From Pirellulales bacterium (GTDB taxonomy: Bacteria > Planctomycetota > Planctomycetia > Pirellulales > Lacipirellulaceae): a stretch of DNA of 64,000 nucleotides. The stretch covers positions 1-64,000 of the forward strand of contig JAHBXQ010000006.1 of the NCBI GenBank assembly GCA_019636345.1, given 5' to 3'. Under the pieces are notes generated by a model, which was not told the DNA's origin, searched no databases, and was given only the letters and a program-made list of their open reading frames with translations. Both the position numbers and the translations under genes were made by a program. Shown here one piece after another: positions 8,348 through 17,816 of this stretch. Position 1 is the stretch's first letter, and every line of letters begins with the position of its first letter.

Positions 8348-9810
8348 GCCGCGACGTGGGCGAGAAAGCGGTTGCTCAGATCGCGGCCCCCCCGGGATTG
8401 CCCGTGGTGGCGGAATTGCCGACGGGCCTCTCGGCGGTCGAAGCCTTTCGCCGGTTGAGGGTGCTGCCGCACGTCGTGTTCTTCGACAGCGCAGCGCCGC
8501 AGGGAGAGCTTGGCCGCTGGTCGTTCGTAGCGGCCGATCCGTTCGATTGGATTGAGTCGGCCGAGGGGGACGATCGCCCGCTCGATCGACTGGCGGCGCT
8601 GGCCGCCCGGTTCGCGCATCCTCGAGGCGAAGAATTGCCGCCGTTTACCGGCGGGTTGGCCGGCGTGTTGGGGTACGGTTTGTCGCGCTGCTTCGAGCGC
8701 GTGCCCGCACCGCAGTGCGACGACTTGCCGACGCCGGCCGTGGCAGTCGGTGCGTACGACGTGGTCATGGCGTTCGATCACTGGCGAAGTCGCGGATGGC
8801 TTGTGTCGCAGGGGTGGCCGGCGATCGACTCAGCGGAGCGGCGCGAGCGGGCGCGGGACCGAGCCGCACAGTTCCGGCAGTTGCTTGCCGGGGACGACGG
8901 CTCCAAACGCCTAGTCCGGGCCGAAGTCAGCGAAATCGCGGCGTGCGATCTCGCCCCGCAGCACGCCGCCGAGCTTGCAGGGGTCGTCAGCAATCTCACC
9001 CGCGACGACTACCTGACGATGGTGCGACGCGGCGTCGAGTACATTCATGCGGGAGATGTGTTCCAGGCGAACCTGTCGCAGCGGCTGCTTGCTCCTCAGA
9101 CGCAATCGGCGGCGGACCTCTACCTGCGCTTGCGTGAGCGGAACCCGGCGCCCTATGCGGGATTCTTTGACATGGGCTCGACACAGGTTTGCAGCGCGTC
9201 CCCCGAGTGTTTTTTGACGGTCCGCGGCGATCAAGCAGAGACGCGGCCGATCAAGGGAACCCGCGGCCGTTCGCGTCATCCGCTGGCCGACCTGTTCGCC
9301 GGCGACGACTTGCGGGCGAGCGCCAAAGATCGAGCCGAGAACGTAATGATCGTCGACTTGCTGCGCAACGATCTGGCGCGATCCTGTACGGCCGACAGCG
9401 TGCGCGTCGACAAACTGTGCGAACTGGAGACCTACGCCCACGTGAAGCACTTGGTGTCGGTCGTCAGCGGTCGGCTGGCGCCAGGGCGGGGGCCGCTCGA
9501 TTTGCTCGCTGCGGCGTTTCCCGGCGGTTCGATTACAGGCGCTCCCAAGGTGCGGGCCATGGAGATCATCGCCGAACTCGAGCCGACGGCCCGCGGTCCG
9601 TACTGCGGTTCGTTGGCCTATCTGGGGTTCGACGGTCAGATGGATTCGAACATTCTCATCCGCACGATCACGGCCGCGCACGGCTGGCTGCAGGCGCCGG
9701 TCGGCGGGGGGATTGTCGCCGCATCCGACCCGGCTGAAGAATATCGCGAAAGCTGGCACAAGGCGCGCGGGCTGGCCGACGTGATGGCGGGAGGAGTGTT
9801 TGAGCCTTGA
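8344..9810 (+). CDS. pabB: Aminodeoxychorismate synthase component I
   Basis: 488 aa, the chorismate-binding enzyme that aminates chorismate to 4-amino-4-deoxychorismate with PabA. PIKGTRGR carries the PIKGT signature that separates PabB from anthranilate synthase TrpE. The C-terminal half also holds 'SASPECFL', 'DLLRNDLAR', the 'FPGGSITGAPKVRAME' segment and 'GGGIVAASDP'. The start at 8344 overlaps the previous stop (ATGA), indicating translational coupling. Placement inside the H4MPT cluster and next to pabA suggests it supplies p-aminobenzoate to beta-RFAP synthase; it could also feed folate. No lyase (PabC) gene was seen in the window. Confidence 0.93.
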   Translation: MSRDVGEKAVAQIAAPPGLPVVAELPTGLSAVEAFRRLRVLPHVVFFDSAAPQGELGRWSFVAADPFDWIESAEGDDRPLDRLAALAARFAHPRGEELPPFTGGLAGVLGYGLSRCFERVPAPQCDDLPTPAVAVGAYDVVMAFDHWRSRGWLVSQGWPAIDSAERRERARDRAAQFRQLLAGDDGSKRLVRAEVSEIAACDLAPQHAAELAGVVSNLTRDDYLTMVRRGVEYIHAGDVFQANLSQRLLAPQTQSAADLYLRLRERNPAPYAGFFDMGSTQVCSASPECFLTVRGDQAETRPIKGTRGRSRHPLADLFAGDDLRASAKDRAENVMIVDLLRNDLARSCTADSVRVDKLCELETYAHVKHLVSVVSGRLAPGRGPLDLLAAAFPGGSITGAPKVRAMEIIAELEPTARGPYCGSLAYLGFDGQMDSNILIRTITAAHGWLQAPVGGGIVAASDPAEEYRESWHKARGLADVMAGGVFEP

Positions 9811-9859
9811 TGTTTGATTGGTGACGTAGAGGGTGCTCTCAGTCCCAAGCCGCCCGGCG

Positions 9860-10525
9860 ATGTTGCTGCTCATCGACAACTACGACAGCTTTGCGCACAA
9901 CCTCGCTCGATACTTCGAGCGGCTGGGACAGGAGACGCGCGTCGTGCGGAATGACGCAACGACGGCGGCCAAGGCCCTGGCGATGCGACCGGCGGCGGTC
10001 GTGTTGTCGCCGGGGCCCTGCACGCCGAGCGAAGCGGGGTGTTCGGTCGAGTTGGTGCGGCGCGCCAGCGGCGTCGTGCCGCTGTTGGGCGTGTGCTTGG
10101 GGCATCAGGCGATCGCTGCGGCTCTGGGAGGGCGAATCGTCCGAGCCCCCGCGCCCGTGCATGGGCAGACGTCGCCGATCGATCACGACGGCCGCGGGCT
10201 GTTTGCCGGGTTGCCGCGGCCGCTCACGGTATGTCGTTATCACTCGCTGATCGTCGAGCGCGAGTCGCTCCCCGACTCGCTCGATGTGACAGCGACGACC
10301 GCCGATGGTATCGTGATGGCGCTGACGCACCGCGCGCACCCGACCTTCGGCGTCCAGTTTCACCCGGAGGCGATCCTGACCGAGGGAGGGTACGGGCTGC
10401 TCGCGAATTTCCTCGCAGCCGCGGGACTTTCGACCTCGGTCGACGTCGCGACGCTCTCCGCGAGCGAGCGGCGCCTTGCTGTTCCGACGGAGACTGCGGT
10501 TCCCCGTGGGCCCGTGACGTTTTGA
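9860..10525 (+). CDS. pabA: Aminodeoxychorismate/anthranilate synthase glutamine amidotransferase
   Basis: 221 aa, class I glutamine amidotransferase that delivers ammonia to PabB. It starts with MLLLIDNYDSFAHNL, the family N-terminus. The nucleophile Cys lies in GVCLGHQAI and the His-Glu pair in FHPEA. Length is about 30 aa above a minimal PabA, because of a Ser/Thr-rich tail. The ATG at 9860 was preferred to an in-frame GTG at 9833 because homologues start at the first beta strand. It lies 49 bp after pabB. A dual TrpG/PabA role is possible, but no trp genes are nearby. Confidence 0.92.
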   Translation: MLLLIDNYDSFAHNLARYFERLGQETRVVRNDATTAAKALAMRPAAVVLSPGPCTPSEAGCSVELVRRASGVVPLLGVCLGHQAIAAALGGRIVRAPAPVHGQTSPIDHDGRGLFAGLPRPLTVCRYHSLIVERESLPDSLDVTATTADGIVMALTHRAHPTFGVQFHPEAILTEGGYGLLANFLAAAGLSTSVDVATLSASERRLAVPTETAVPRGPVTF

Positions 10526-10584
10526 ACCTCGGACCGAGACGCAGGCGCGCGGCGCCCGGGACTCTCTTGAACGACCGTTCCACA

Positions 10585-11229
10585 ATGTCGATGCCTGCCG
10601 AACACCGCGATCTGACGGCGGAGTTGACTCTGGGCGAGTCAGGCCGGGTGTGGGAAGGACTCGTCACGACCCGCAACGCTGACGGGTCGACGAACGTAGC
10701 GCCGATGGGCCCCATCGCCGGTCCGGCGTTCGACTTCCTATTGCTTCGCCCTTACGCTGCGTCACGGACCTGTGCGAATCTCGAACGCATGCCGCGCGGG
10801 GTGTTTCAGCTGACCGACGATATCGAAGCGCTCGCCGCCGCCGTCGTGAAGCCGGCTGACTGGGCGCCAAAGCTCGTGCCAATCGAACAGTTTGACGTCC
10901 CGCGGCTGGCCGACTGCTGCCGATGGTATGCGTTCGAATTGGTGTGGTTCGACGTGGCGCCGGAACGCACGACGGCGCTCGCTCGGGTGGTCGATCACGG
11001 AGCGGTCCGCGACTGTTGCGGATTCAACCGGGCGAAACACGCCGTGCTGGAAGCGGCGATCCTTGCGACGCGAGTCGGCATCCTCCCCACGGACGAGATT
11101 GTCGCGGAGTTCGACCGGCTCGCCGTAATCGTCCGCAAGACTGGCGCCGCGGCTGAGTTGCAGGCGTTCGCCGTGCTCGAGCGGTTCGTCGCTGCGGCGG
11201 GGGGCGCCTTGACGGAAACGGCGCCGTGA
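10585..11229 (+). CDS. DUF447 family protein (H4MPT cluster)
   Basis: 214 aa. 'WEGLVTTRNADGSTNVAPMGP' near the N-terminus and 'FNRAKHAVLEAAILATR' in the second half are the hallmarks of DUF447, a family with a split-barrel flavin-reductase-like core. It is found mainly in archaea and in bacteria that make H4MPT. Its biochemical role is not established. ATG at 10585 or 10591 could start it. Its stop overlaps the next start (GTGA at 11226-11229), so it is probably translated in step with beta-RFAP synthase. A flavin-linked step in methanopterin biosynthesis is an inference from context only. Confidence 0.85.
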   Translation: MSMPAEHRDLTAELTLGESGRVWEGLVTTRNADGSTNVAPMGPIAGPAFDFLLLRPYAASRTCANLERMPRGVFQLTDDIEALAAAVVKPADWAPKLVPIEQFDVPRLADCCRWYAFELVWFDVAPERTTALARVVDHGAVRDCCGFNRAKHAVLEAAILATRVGILPTDEIVAEFDRLAVIVRKTGAAAELQAFAVLERFVAAAGGALTETAP

Positions 11230-12191
11230 CGACTCACCAGGTGCACATCTCGGCGGCGGCGCGGCTCCACTTCGGGCTCTTGCGATTCGAGCAGACCGAA
11301 GGTCGCAGCTTCGGCGGTCTGGGGGTGATGGTCGATACGCCACGGACGGTGCTGCAACTTGCCCCGGCCGCTTCGTGGCCGACGGTCTCCGGCGAATCGT
11401 TGCGGGTGCAACAGGCGGCGCGACGGGCGCTGGAGGCGTGGGGGCAAGCGAGCGGCCTTGCTGCGTTGCAGGTGGAAGTCGTCGCATCGTTGCCGGCGCA
11501 TCGGGGGTTGGGGTCGGGGACGCAACTCGCCCTCGCCGCCGCGGCCGGCGTACGGGCGCTCGTCGGGCTGCCGCCGGCGAGCGCCGCGGAGTTGGCGCGA
11601 GTCGCCGGGCGGGGGCGGCGCAGCGGCGTTGGCGCCCATGGGTTTCACGGAGGCGGGCTCGTGTGGGAAGTCGGCAGGCTCCCCGGCGAGTCGACCGGTC
11701 GACTCGCCGAGCGGGTCGCCTTGCCGAGCGCCTGGCGGGTCGTGATGGCGATCCCCGCGCAAGAGACGGGATTGAGCGGCGTCGCCGAGCGCGACGCATT
11801 CGCCCAGCTTCCCGCGCCCCCGACGGAGTTGACGGATCGACTGATTCAACTTGCTGAGAGGACGATTGTCCCCGCGGCCCGTGCGGGGGACTTCGCAACG
11901 TTCAGCGCCGGCGTGTCTGAGTACGGCCGCGAGGCCGGTTCGATGTTCGCCCCCGTGCAAGGAGGCTCGTACGCCTCGCCCGAGATCGCTCGCCGCGTCG
12001 CTGCACTGCGCGAAGCGGGCTGTTGCGGCGTCGGCCAATCGTCGTGGGGGCCGACGGTGTTCGGCTTGTGCGCGAATGCCGCCGATGCGACATTTCTCCG
12101 AATCAAAATGGGCGCCGAACCGGCGTTCGCGGAGTGCGAACTGACGATCGCGGGGATCGACAATCAGGGCGCCGTCGTCACGAGGGGGTGA
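11226..12191 (+). CDS. mptG: Beta-ribofuranosylaminobenzene 5'-phosphate synthase
   Basis: 321 aa, GHMP-kinase superfamily. ARLHFGLL (12-19) is the characteristic N-terminal motif of beta-RFAP synthases. GLGSGTQ (94-100) is the GHMP glycine loop, followed by 'SGVGAHGFHGGG'. The enzyme joins p-aminobenzoate with PRPP, releasing CO2 and pyrophosphate, the first committed step toward methanopterin cofactors. The GTG start overlaps the DUF447 stop. It sits two genes after pabB-pabA, which make its substrate. It is the best single marker that this cluster makes H4MPT rather than folate. It is the last gene of the run, with 208 bp to the convergent dapA. Confidence 0.92.
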   Translation: MTTHQVHISAAARLHFGLLRFEQTEGRSFGGLGVMVDTPRTVLQLAPAASWPTVSGESLRVQQAARRALEAWGQASGLAALQVEVVASLPAHRGLGSGTQLALAAAAGVRALVGLPPASAAELARVAGRGRRSGVGAHGFHGGGLVWEVGRLPGESTGRLAERVALPSAWRVVMAIPAQETGLSGVAERDAFAQLPAPPTELTDRLIQLAERTIVPAARAGDFATFSAGVSEYGREAGSMFAPVQGGSYASPEIARRVAALREAGCCGVGQSSWGPTVFGLCANAADATFLRIKMGAEPAFAECELTIAGIDNQGAVVTRG

Positions 12192-12399
12192 ATCGCTGGT
12201 GCTGTCTCAAGCTCACTTCGACGGCACGCCGGGCACGACGACGAAGCAAATCGGCTGCTCTCGTTTCTGCCAACACGGCGTAACGGAAACTCAGATGCCG
12301 CTCAACCGGCGGAATCCTGGCCAGAAGCCAATCGCTGCAGCGCATGATCCGTCGCGTCGCCGTGGTTCGATGTCGCTCGATCGAGCGTGACCGGATCGG

Positions 12400-13290
12400 C
12401 TACAGCAGTCCGTAAGCGATCAGCGTTTGTCGCAGGGCTTCCTCCTGCGGCGGGTCGAGCGTAGTCATCGGCAGGCGCAGCTCGCCCGTATCGCGGCCCA
12501 GCATCTGCATCGCGGCTTTGACCGGGATAGGGTTTGTGGCAAGCCCCAGCATGTCGCGGCACAAGCCGAACAGCCGGTGGTGCCAGCGCATCGCTTCGTC
12601 CTTGTCCCCCGCGGCGTAGGCCGTCAGCAGGGCGATCATGTCCCGCGGCACGATGTTCCCCACAACAGAGATCACTCCCCGGCCGCCGATCGCCAAGAGC
12701 GGCAACGTCAGGCTATCGTCCCCGCTGAGCACCGTGAGGTTCGTATTGCCGATGATCGCCGAGGCCTGATCGAGCGAGCCGGTCGCCTCCTTGACCATGG
12801 CGATGTTCTCAAGTTCCGCGAGGCGAATGATGGTTTCGGGTTCGACGTTCTTCCCCGTGCGTCCGGGGATATTGTAGATGCACTGCGGCAGGCCGGTCTC
12901 CTCGGCCAGGATCTTGAAATGCTCGTAGAATCCCTTCTGTGTCGGCTTGTTGTAGTACGGCGCCACCTGCAGAGCGGCGTCGGCGCCGTTCCGCTGGGCG
13001 TTCTTGGTGAGCCGCAACGCCTCGGCCGTGCTGTTCGAGCCGACGCCCGGCATGACCTTCATCCGCCCGGCGACGGTGTCGCAGACGAAGGCGATGACCC
13101 GATCGTGTTCGTCGTGGGTCAGGGTGGGCGACTCGCCCGTGGTGCCCACGGGGCAAAGGCAGGTCGTCCCCGCGGCGACCTGGAACTCGATCTGATCGCG
13201 AAGGAGGTCATAGTCGACCTCGCCGTTCTTGAACGGGGTGACGATCGCCACCGACAGGCCGGCAAACGCTTCAGCTTTGGTCGTATTCAA
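12400..13290 (-). CDS. dapA: 4-hydroxy-tetrahydrodipicolinate synthase
   Basis: 296 aa, usual length. It condenses pyruvate with aspartate semialdehyde in lysine/diaminopimelate synthesis. '[14 protein letters not shown]' is the substrate loop, [10 protein letters not shown] carries the catalytic Tyr, and VKEATGS the Schiff-base Lys. '[12 protein letters not shown]' is also typical of the family. The start appears to be TTG at 13290 with GGAG about 9 bases upstream; no ATG is near the conserved N-terminus. It shares its strand with pdxJ, 195 bp upstream, with no clear operon. The gap contains a GC-only palindromic run (about 13365-13378). Confidence 0.95.
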   Translation of the reverse strand: MNTTKAEAFAGLSVAIVTPFKNGEVDYDLLRDQIEFQVAAGTTCLCPVGTTGESPTLTHDEHDRVIAFVCDTVAGRMKVMPGVGSNSTAEALRLTKNAQRNGADAALQVAPYYNKPTQKGFYEHFKILAEETGLPQCIYNIPGRTGKNVEPETIIRLAELENIAMVKEATGSLDQASAIIGNTNLTVLSGDDSLTLPLLAIGGRGVISVVGNIVPRDMIALLTAYAAGDKDEAMRWHHRLFGLCRDMLGLATNPIPVKAAMQMLGRDTGELRLPMTTLDPPQEEALRQTLIAYGLL

Positions 13291-13484
13291 CGGGGTCGCT
13301 CCGGTACGCGGGGTGCCGACCGCAAATCATCCCAGATTCGCGGGGCCCGTGATGATACGACCGGCCGGCCGGGCCGGCAATCGGCTAACCCGCGCAGAAC
13401 CGTGAAATCGGTGCGCATTTCGCGATGGGGCGCGGGGGACCGCTTGGACGAGTTGTCGTCCCTGCTCCCACGCGCGTCGCCGCA

Positions 13485-14198
13485 TCATTCGATCAGCCGC
13501 TTCATGTCGCGGACTGCCTGCTCCAGGCCGACCATAATCGCTCGCGAGATGATGCTGTGGCCGATGTTCAGCTCGCACATGCCGGGAATCACGGCGACGG
13601 GGCGAACATTGCGGTAGGTCAGTCCGTGGCCGGCGTGGAGCACCAGCCCAGCGTCGCGGACCGCTTGGCCGGCGTCGCGGAGGACCTGCAGTTCGGCGTG
13701 TCCGCCGAACGCGGCGCTGGCGAGGGCGTAAGCGCCGGTGTGGATCTCGACCGCTTCGGCGCCGAGTTCCGCGGCGACTTCGATTTGCCGCGGGTCAGGG
13801 TCGAGAAACAGACTCACCACGATCCCCGCGTCCTGCAGTTGCTTCACGGCGTCGCCGACGCGTGCCTTCTGCCCCGCGGCGTCGAGTCCCCCTTCGGTGG
13901 TGACTTCCTCGCGGCGCTCGGGGACGAGGGTCGCCTGATAGGGGCGTGCCGCAGCAGCGATCCGCAGCACCTCGGCGTCGCAGGCGAGTTCCAGATTGAG
14001 CTTCACCGTGACCGTTTGTCGGAGCAGATGCAGGTCGCGTTCCTGGATGTGTCGACGATCTTCGCGAAGGTGGAGCGTAATGCCGTCGGCCCCGCCGATC
14101 TCGGCGAGCGAAGCGGCCCACACCGGGTCGGGTTCGTTCGTCTTGCGGGCCTCGCGCACGGTGGCGACGTGGTCGATGTTGACGCCCAATAGTGCCAT
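13485..14198 (-). CDS. pdxJ: Pyridoxine 5'-phosphate synthase
   Basis: 237 aa, full length. It forms pyridoxine 5'-phosphate from 1-deoxyxylulose 5-phosphate and 3-amino-2-oxopropyl phosphate. [18 protein letters not shown] is the family N-terminus. '[10 protein letters not shown]', 'LNLELA', '[15 protein letters not shown]' and '[11 protein letters not shown]' are the conserved blocks, and [12 protein letters not shown] forms the C-terminal phosphate site. Its cytosolic cofactor role is independent of its neighbours. The ATG start is at 14198. Confidence 0.96.
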   Translation of the reverse strand: MALLGVNIDHVATVREARKTNEPDPVWAASLAEIGGADGITLHLREDRRHIQERDLHLLRQTVTVKLNLELACDAEVLRIAAAARPYQATLVPERREEVTTEGGLDAAGQKARVGDAVKQLQDAGIVVSLFLDPDPRQIEVAAELGAEAVEIHTGAYALASAAFGGHAELQVLRDAGQAVRDAGLVLHAGHGLTYRNVRPVAVIPGMCELNIGHSIISRAIMVGLEQAVRDMKRLIE

Positions 14199-14905
14199 GT
14201 CGGGAGTCTCTTGTTGGACTCAGGAGGGGACGGGGAGCCGCGGAGGCTGCGCCCCTGGGGCCCAATATCGCCGACGCGAGTCGGATTCGTCCAGGACCTG
14301 CGGAAGCGAGCCGGGCGACTTGCAGTGTCTTGTGGCTCCGCACAAATCTCACGCCGAGACACGCCGAAACCGCGCCGTGGCTCGTTCTGGCCTTGACGAC
14401 AAACCGGGAACGCCCTTTTTCGCTTCGGGTATTGGGTTCTGTACGTCAAGACACGGCTTGACTCCAGGCGATTCCCTCTCAGAACTTGCTGCGGTTTTCT
14501 GTGCTTCGGAGTGAAACCAAGGAGCCTGCAACTTGCGGCGCCCGGGCCGTTTTCCTGAACTGAGACGACAGCCGAAAGAATCCCCCGCTGCGCACCGACG
14601 CGGCTCGGACGACGCAGGTTCGCGGGGCGAGGGCGGCACATTCGGCACAAGCCGACCAGGCGGGGATTTGAGGCCCGTTTTCAAGGGGCGAGCGAATTGC
14701 TCCGACGCGGGGTCGAGCTACCTTTGCTTGGAAACCAACGGACCTGAACTGGGCTGGCCAGAAGGTCGCCCGTACGCCTCCGGGCTTTTCGCACCCCCGG
14801 CTGTGAACGTCGGCCGGACGCCGTAAGAGAGACAGAAATCGACCGTCCGCAACCGTCGAGTATGCTCCTCTACCCGCGAAGACGGCAGAATTGACGACGA
14901 GAAAC
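14199..14905. other. Intergenic region, no gene recognised
   Basis: About 700 bp between divergent pdxJ and a small hypothetical gene. Several frames are open, as expected at this GC content, but their translations are Arg/Pro/Ser-rich and unlike any family. No tRNA, riboswitch core or clear terminator was seen. Confidence 0.45.
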
Positions 14906-15244
14906 ATGATGAATTGCCATGAACTCGCGCTGCAGATCGAGCGTTTGGAACCCGCGGCCCGGCCGCAAGACGTCGCTCGGGTGTGTCTGCTGCTGGCCAA
15001 CCAGACCGACCAGTTGGAACGATTGGCGGACGAGCCCACGCTGCGCGCGGCTTGGAAGGAAGCGGGAATGAAGCTGCAAGCCGCCACGGACCAACACGCG
15101 GCGATGACGCAGGAGCTGGAAGACCTGGCCAGCAGCGATCCGGAGAAATTCACTCGCGACCAAATCTGGGTGCTGATCCGCGCGATCAAGGTGCAGAGTC
15201 AGGTTCTGCAACTGTACGTGGGCCGGCCGCTGCTGGACGTGTAG
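14906..15244 (+). CDS. Small alpha-helical hypothetical protein
   Basis: 112 aa from ATG 14906 (a TTG at 14891 is an alternative), with GAGA shortly before. It has no signal peptide or membrane segment. It is predicted to be mostly helical and acidic in the middle ('QDVARVCLLLANQTDQLERL', 'MTQELEDLASSDPEKFT'). No family was recognised. The codon pattern (G/C at third positions) fits a real gene better than the overlapping minus-strand frame. It converges with mgtE 10 bp away. Confidence 0.6.
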   Translation: MMNCHELALQIERLEPAARPQDVARVCLLLANQTDQLERLADEPTLRAAWKEAGMKLQAATDQHAAMTQELEDLASSDPEKFTRDQIWVLIRAIKVQSQVLQLYVGRPLLDV

Positions 15245-15253
15245 CGGACGGGG

Positions 15254-16621
15254 TCAGATCGAGAACTCTTGGAGCAGCGCGATCGCCACCGTCATGTAGA
15301 TGACGATGCCGATGATGTCGATGATGCCCGCCAGAAAGGGGCTGCTCATCAGCGCTTCGTCGAGACCGAGCCGGCGAAACAAGAGCGGCAACTGCGAGCC
15401 GATGACGCTGCCGCAGGTGACGACCCCGATCAGCGTCAGCGGCACGACCATGATTTCGCTAAGCGCCGGTTCGCGCGCAACGACCCTCGCGATCCCGAAG
15501 CCGATGATCGCCAGGAAGCCCCCCAGGCATAACCCGGTGGCGACCTCGCGCCGCAGCACGCGCCACCAATCGCGAGGGGTGATGTCCTTGTTCGTCAGGG
15601 CGCGAATCGCAAGCGTGGTCGATTGCGTGCCGCTGTTCCCGCCGCAGGATGTGACCAGCGGGATGAAAAACACCAGCCAAGGAACGGCCTTGAGCTCCTC
15701 GTCATAGGTCTTGAGCGTCGTGGCGGTAAGAGTCGCGGCGACGAACAGAATCGTCAGCCACAAACCGCGTTTCCAGGCGAGCTCGTACCACGGGGTGTCG
15801 AGGTACGTTTCGGCCAGCGGTTCAAGACCGCCGGCCAAGTAGGCGTCCTCTTCCGCTTCCTCGCGCAGCACGTCGATGATGTCGTCGTGCGTGATGATCC
15901 CCAACAGCCGCCGCTCGGCGTCGACGACCGGGATCGCCAGGAAGTCGTAGTCGGCCACCTTCGCCGCAACCGTCTCCTGGTCGTCGGTGTCGACCACCGT
16001 CACGAGGTCCCGCTCGACCAGATCGGCAAGCGGCATGTTCGGCTTGTTCAGGTGGGTGACCAGTTGCCGCGCTGAAACAAGCCCGCGAAGGTGCCGCTCG
16101 TCGTCCACCGTGTAGATGTAGTAGATGGTTTCGTGCTCGCCCGCCTGCCGGGCGATCTCCTCAAGCGCCGCTCGCACCGTGAGCGACTCGGGGAGCATCG
16201 CGATGTCGGTCGTCATCAGCGAACCGGCCGTCCCCTCGGGGTAGGCCGACAGCCGCATGATGTCCCGCCGCTCCTCGGCGGGCATGAGCGGCATGACCAG
16301 ATCGACCGCCTCGGGCGACACTTGGTTGAGGAGGTCGACCCGGTCGTCCGCCGGCATCTCGGCGATCAGGGCGCTTGTTTCCTCGGGGGGCGCCGTCTCG
16401 AGGATCTCAACCTGCTTGGCTTGGTCGAGGTACGAAAAAATCTCGATCCGATTCCGCGGATCGGTGTGCTGCAGGACCTGCCACGACTCCTCGGCAGTGA
16501 GTCCCTCCATAAATTCCGCCGTCCGCGCCGCATGCAGCGCAGTGCAAAACTCGGCAAGGCCGGCCCGATCGTCGTCGGCCAGCATCTCGCGGAGTTCCGG
16601 CAGGTAGAGGGTGTTCACCAT
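15254..16621 (-). CDS. mgtE: MgtE-type magnesium transporter
   Basis: 455 aa. Cytosolic MgtE N domain (about 18-128, helical with repeated E-E-(T/R) turns), CBS pair (about 133-257), then a plug helix and five membrane segments from about 285. 'SCGGNSGTQ' and 'PFLAGIIDIIGIVIYM' are conserved in the pore region, and the Asp in the latter matches the Mg-selective Asp of characterised MgtE. It imports Mg2+ as a dimer gated by Mg binding to the N and CBS domains. The ATG at 16621 gives the normal N-terminus. A monocistronic gene is likely. Confidence 0.95.
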   Translation of the reverse strand: MVNTLYLPELREMLADDDRAGLAEFCTALHAARTAEFMEGLTAEESWQVLQHTDPRNRIEIFSYLDQAKQVEILETAPPEETSALIAEMPADDRVDLLNQVSPEAVDLVMPLMPAEERRDIMRLSAYPEGTAGSLMTTDIAMLPESLTVRAALEEIARQAGEHETIYYIYTVDDERHLRGLVSARQLVTHLNKPNMPLADLVERDLVTVVDTDDQETVAAKVADYDFLAIPVVDAERRLLGIITHDDIIDVLREEAEEDAYLAGGLEPLAETYLDTPWYELAWKRGLWLTILFVAATLTATTLKTYDEELKAVPWLVFFIPLVTSCGGNSGTQSTTLAIRALTNKDITPRDWWRVLRREVATGLCLGGFLAIIGFGIARVVAREPALSEIMVVPLTLIGVVTCGSVIGSQLPLLFRRLGLDEALMSSPFLAGIIDIIGIVIYMTVAIALLQEFSI

Positions 16622-17015
16622 GGCGATCGGGCGGCAAGCCGGGAGGACGCAGGCGGCGGCTCAGGGCGGCCCCGTCGTATCAGGGGGAGGACGTTTCATG
16701 ACGGGCGTGGGGAATCGGCGCCGAACTCAAGCCGGGCGCGGGGCGGCGAGTCGAGCGCGACTCGCTCCCCTTGCCCAAGTCTACCGTCCAGGGGATGGTC
16801 TGGGCAGCCCGGGAGCTGCCCGGCGCGCGGGGTCGCGTTGACACAAATCGCGCCGCTGATTACTCTTGCATCCAGCGGCGCAGCGGTCCCGACGTGTCTG
16901 GGGCCGGCGTCCGTGATTGAGTGGATCTCCTCCAAGCCTGCGGCGGCTTTGCCGCGGCAGTGGCATCCGGCGACGGACGGCCTCACTGCCGCAGCGCAGC
17001 CTTCGCCCCCCAGCG
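16622..17015. other. Intergenic region between mgtE and rnc
   Basis: 394 bp between divergent genes. A frame is open upstream of rnc from 16917, but its 33 residues are unlike RNase III N-termini. No RNA or strong repeat was recognised. No M-box-like leader for mgtE was identified by eye. Confidence 0.4.
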
Positions 17016-17783
17016 ATGTCTACCATTCCCAGCGATTCGGTCGAGAACGACCGAACCGACCTGGCCGGGTGCCAGGAGCGCATCGGCTACGCCTTTCGCG
17101 ACCCCCAAATGTTGGAGGCGGCTCTGACGCACGCCTCGGGGGTCGCCCATCGGCTCTCCTCGAACGAGCGGATGGAGTTCCTCGGCGACGCCATTCTCGG
17201 CAAGGTCGTCTGCGAGCGGTTGTTTCACCGCTACCCCGAGTACTCCGAGGGGGAACTGACCAAGATCAAGTCGGTCGTGGTCAGTCGCGACACCTGCGCC
17301 CGGATGAGCGACGCCTTGGGATTGTCCGAGTACCTGATCCTCGGCAAAGGGATGGCGGCCGACCCCAGCGTGCCGCGCAGCGTGCTGGCCGCGGCGTTCG
17401 AGTCGTTGATCGCGGCGATCTATCTCGACGGCGGCATCGACGCCGCCGAGGCGTTCATCCTGCAGCACGTCGAGGCCGAGATCGAGTCGGCCGTGTCGTG
17501 CGAGTTCGGCGGCAACTACAAGTCGATGCTGCAGCAGTTCGCCCAGCGCGAGCATGGCGTGACGCCCAATTACCGGTTGCTCGACGAAAAGGGCCCCGAC
17601 CACAGCAAGTGCTTCAAGATCTCGGCTCAAGTGGGCGAACAGCGTTTCCCCCCGGCGTGGGGCCGCAGCAAGAAGGAATCGGAACAGCGCGCCGCCCACA
17701 ACGCCATCTGCCGCCTGCGCGGCGAGCATGAGCCGTACCCGACGGAAGACTCGGACGGAGAGACGCTGAACAAGGGGGAGTGA
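17016..17783 (+). CDS. rnc: Ribonuclease III
   Basis: 255 aa. The endonuclease domain holds the signature NERMEFLGDAILG (50-62) with Glu 54 and Asp 58, and the second acidic site in AAAFESLIAAIYLDGG (Glu 129). A double-stranded-RNA-binding domain follows at about 170-245 ('NYKSMLQQFAQ' to 'SEQRAAHNAICRL'). It cleaves dsRNA in rRNA maturation and RNA decay as a dimer. The ATG at 17016 matches the family start. The tail beyond the dsRBD is acidic and short. It converges with the dacB-like gene 33 bp away. Confidence 0.95.
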   Translation: MSTIPSDSVENDRTDLAGCQERIGYAFRDPQMLEAALTHASGVAHRLSSNERMEFLGDAILGKVVCERLFHRYPEYSEGELTKIKSVVVSRDTCARMSDALGLSEYLILGKGMAADPSVPRSVLAAAFESLIAAIYLDGGIDAAEAFILQHVEAEIESAVSCEFGGNYKSMLQQFAQREHGVTPNYRLLDEKGPDHSKCFKISAQVGEQRFPPAWGRSKKESEQRAAHNAICRLRGEHEPYPTEDSDGETLNKGE

Positions 17784-17816
17784 CCACAGGCGCCGGGAGT
17801 CCGAGATCGTCTGGCG

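Noticed and set aside
13360..13380. GC palindromic run between dapA and pdxJ as a terminator
   Set aside because: No T run follows in either direction; likely a chance GC-rich repeat.
14349..15189. Minus-strand frames in the pdxJ-hypothetical spacer
   Set aside because: Composition and lack of similarity indicate chance open frames; the plus-strand small gene is preferred at 14906.
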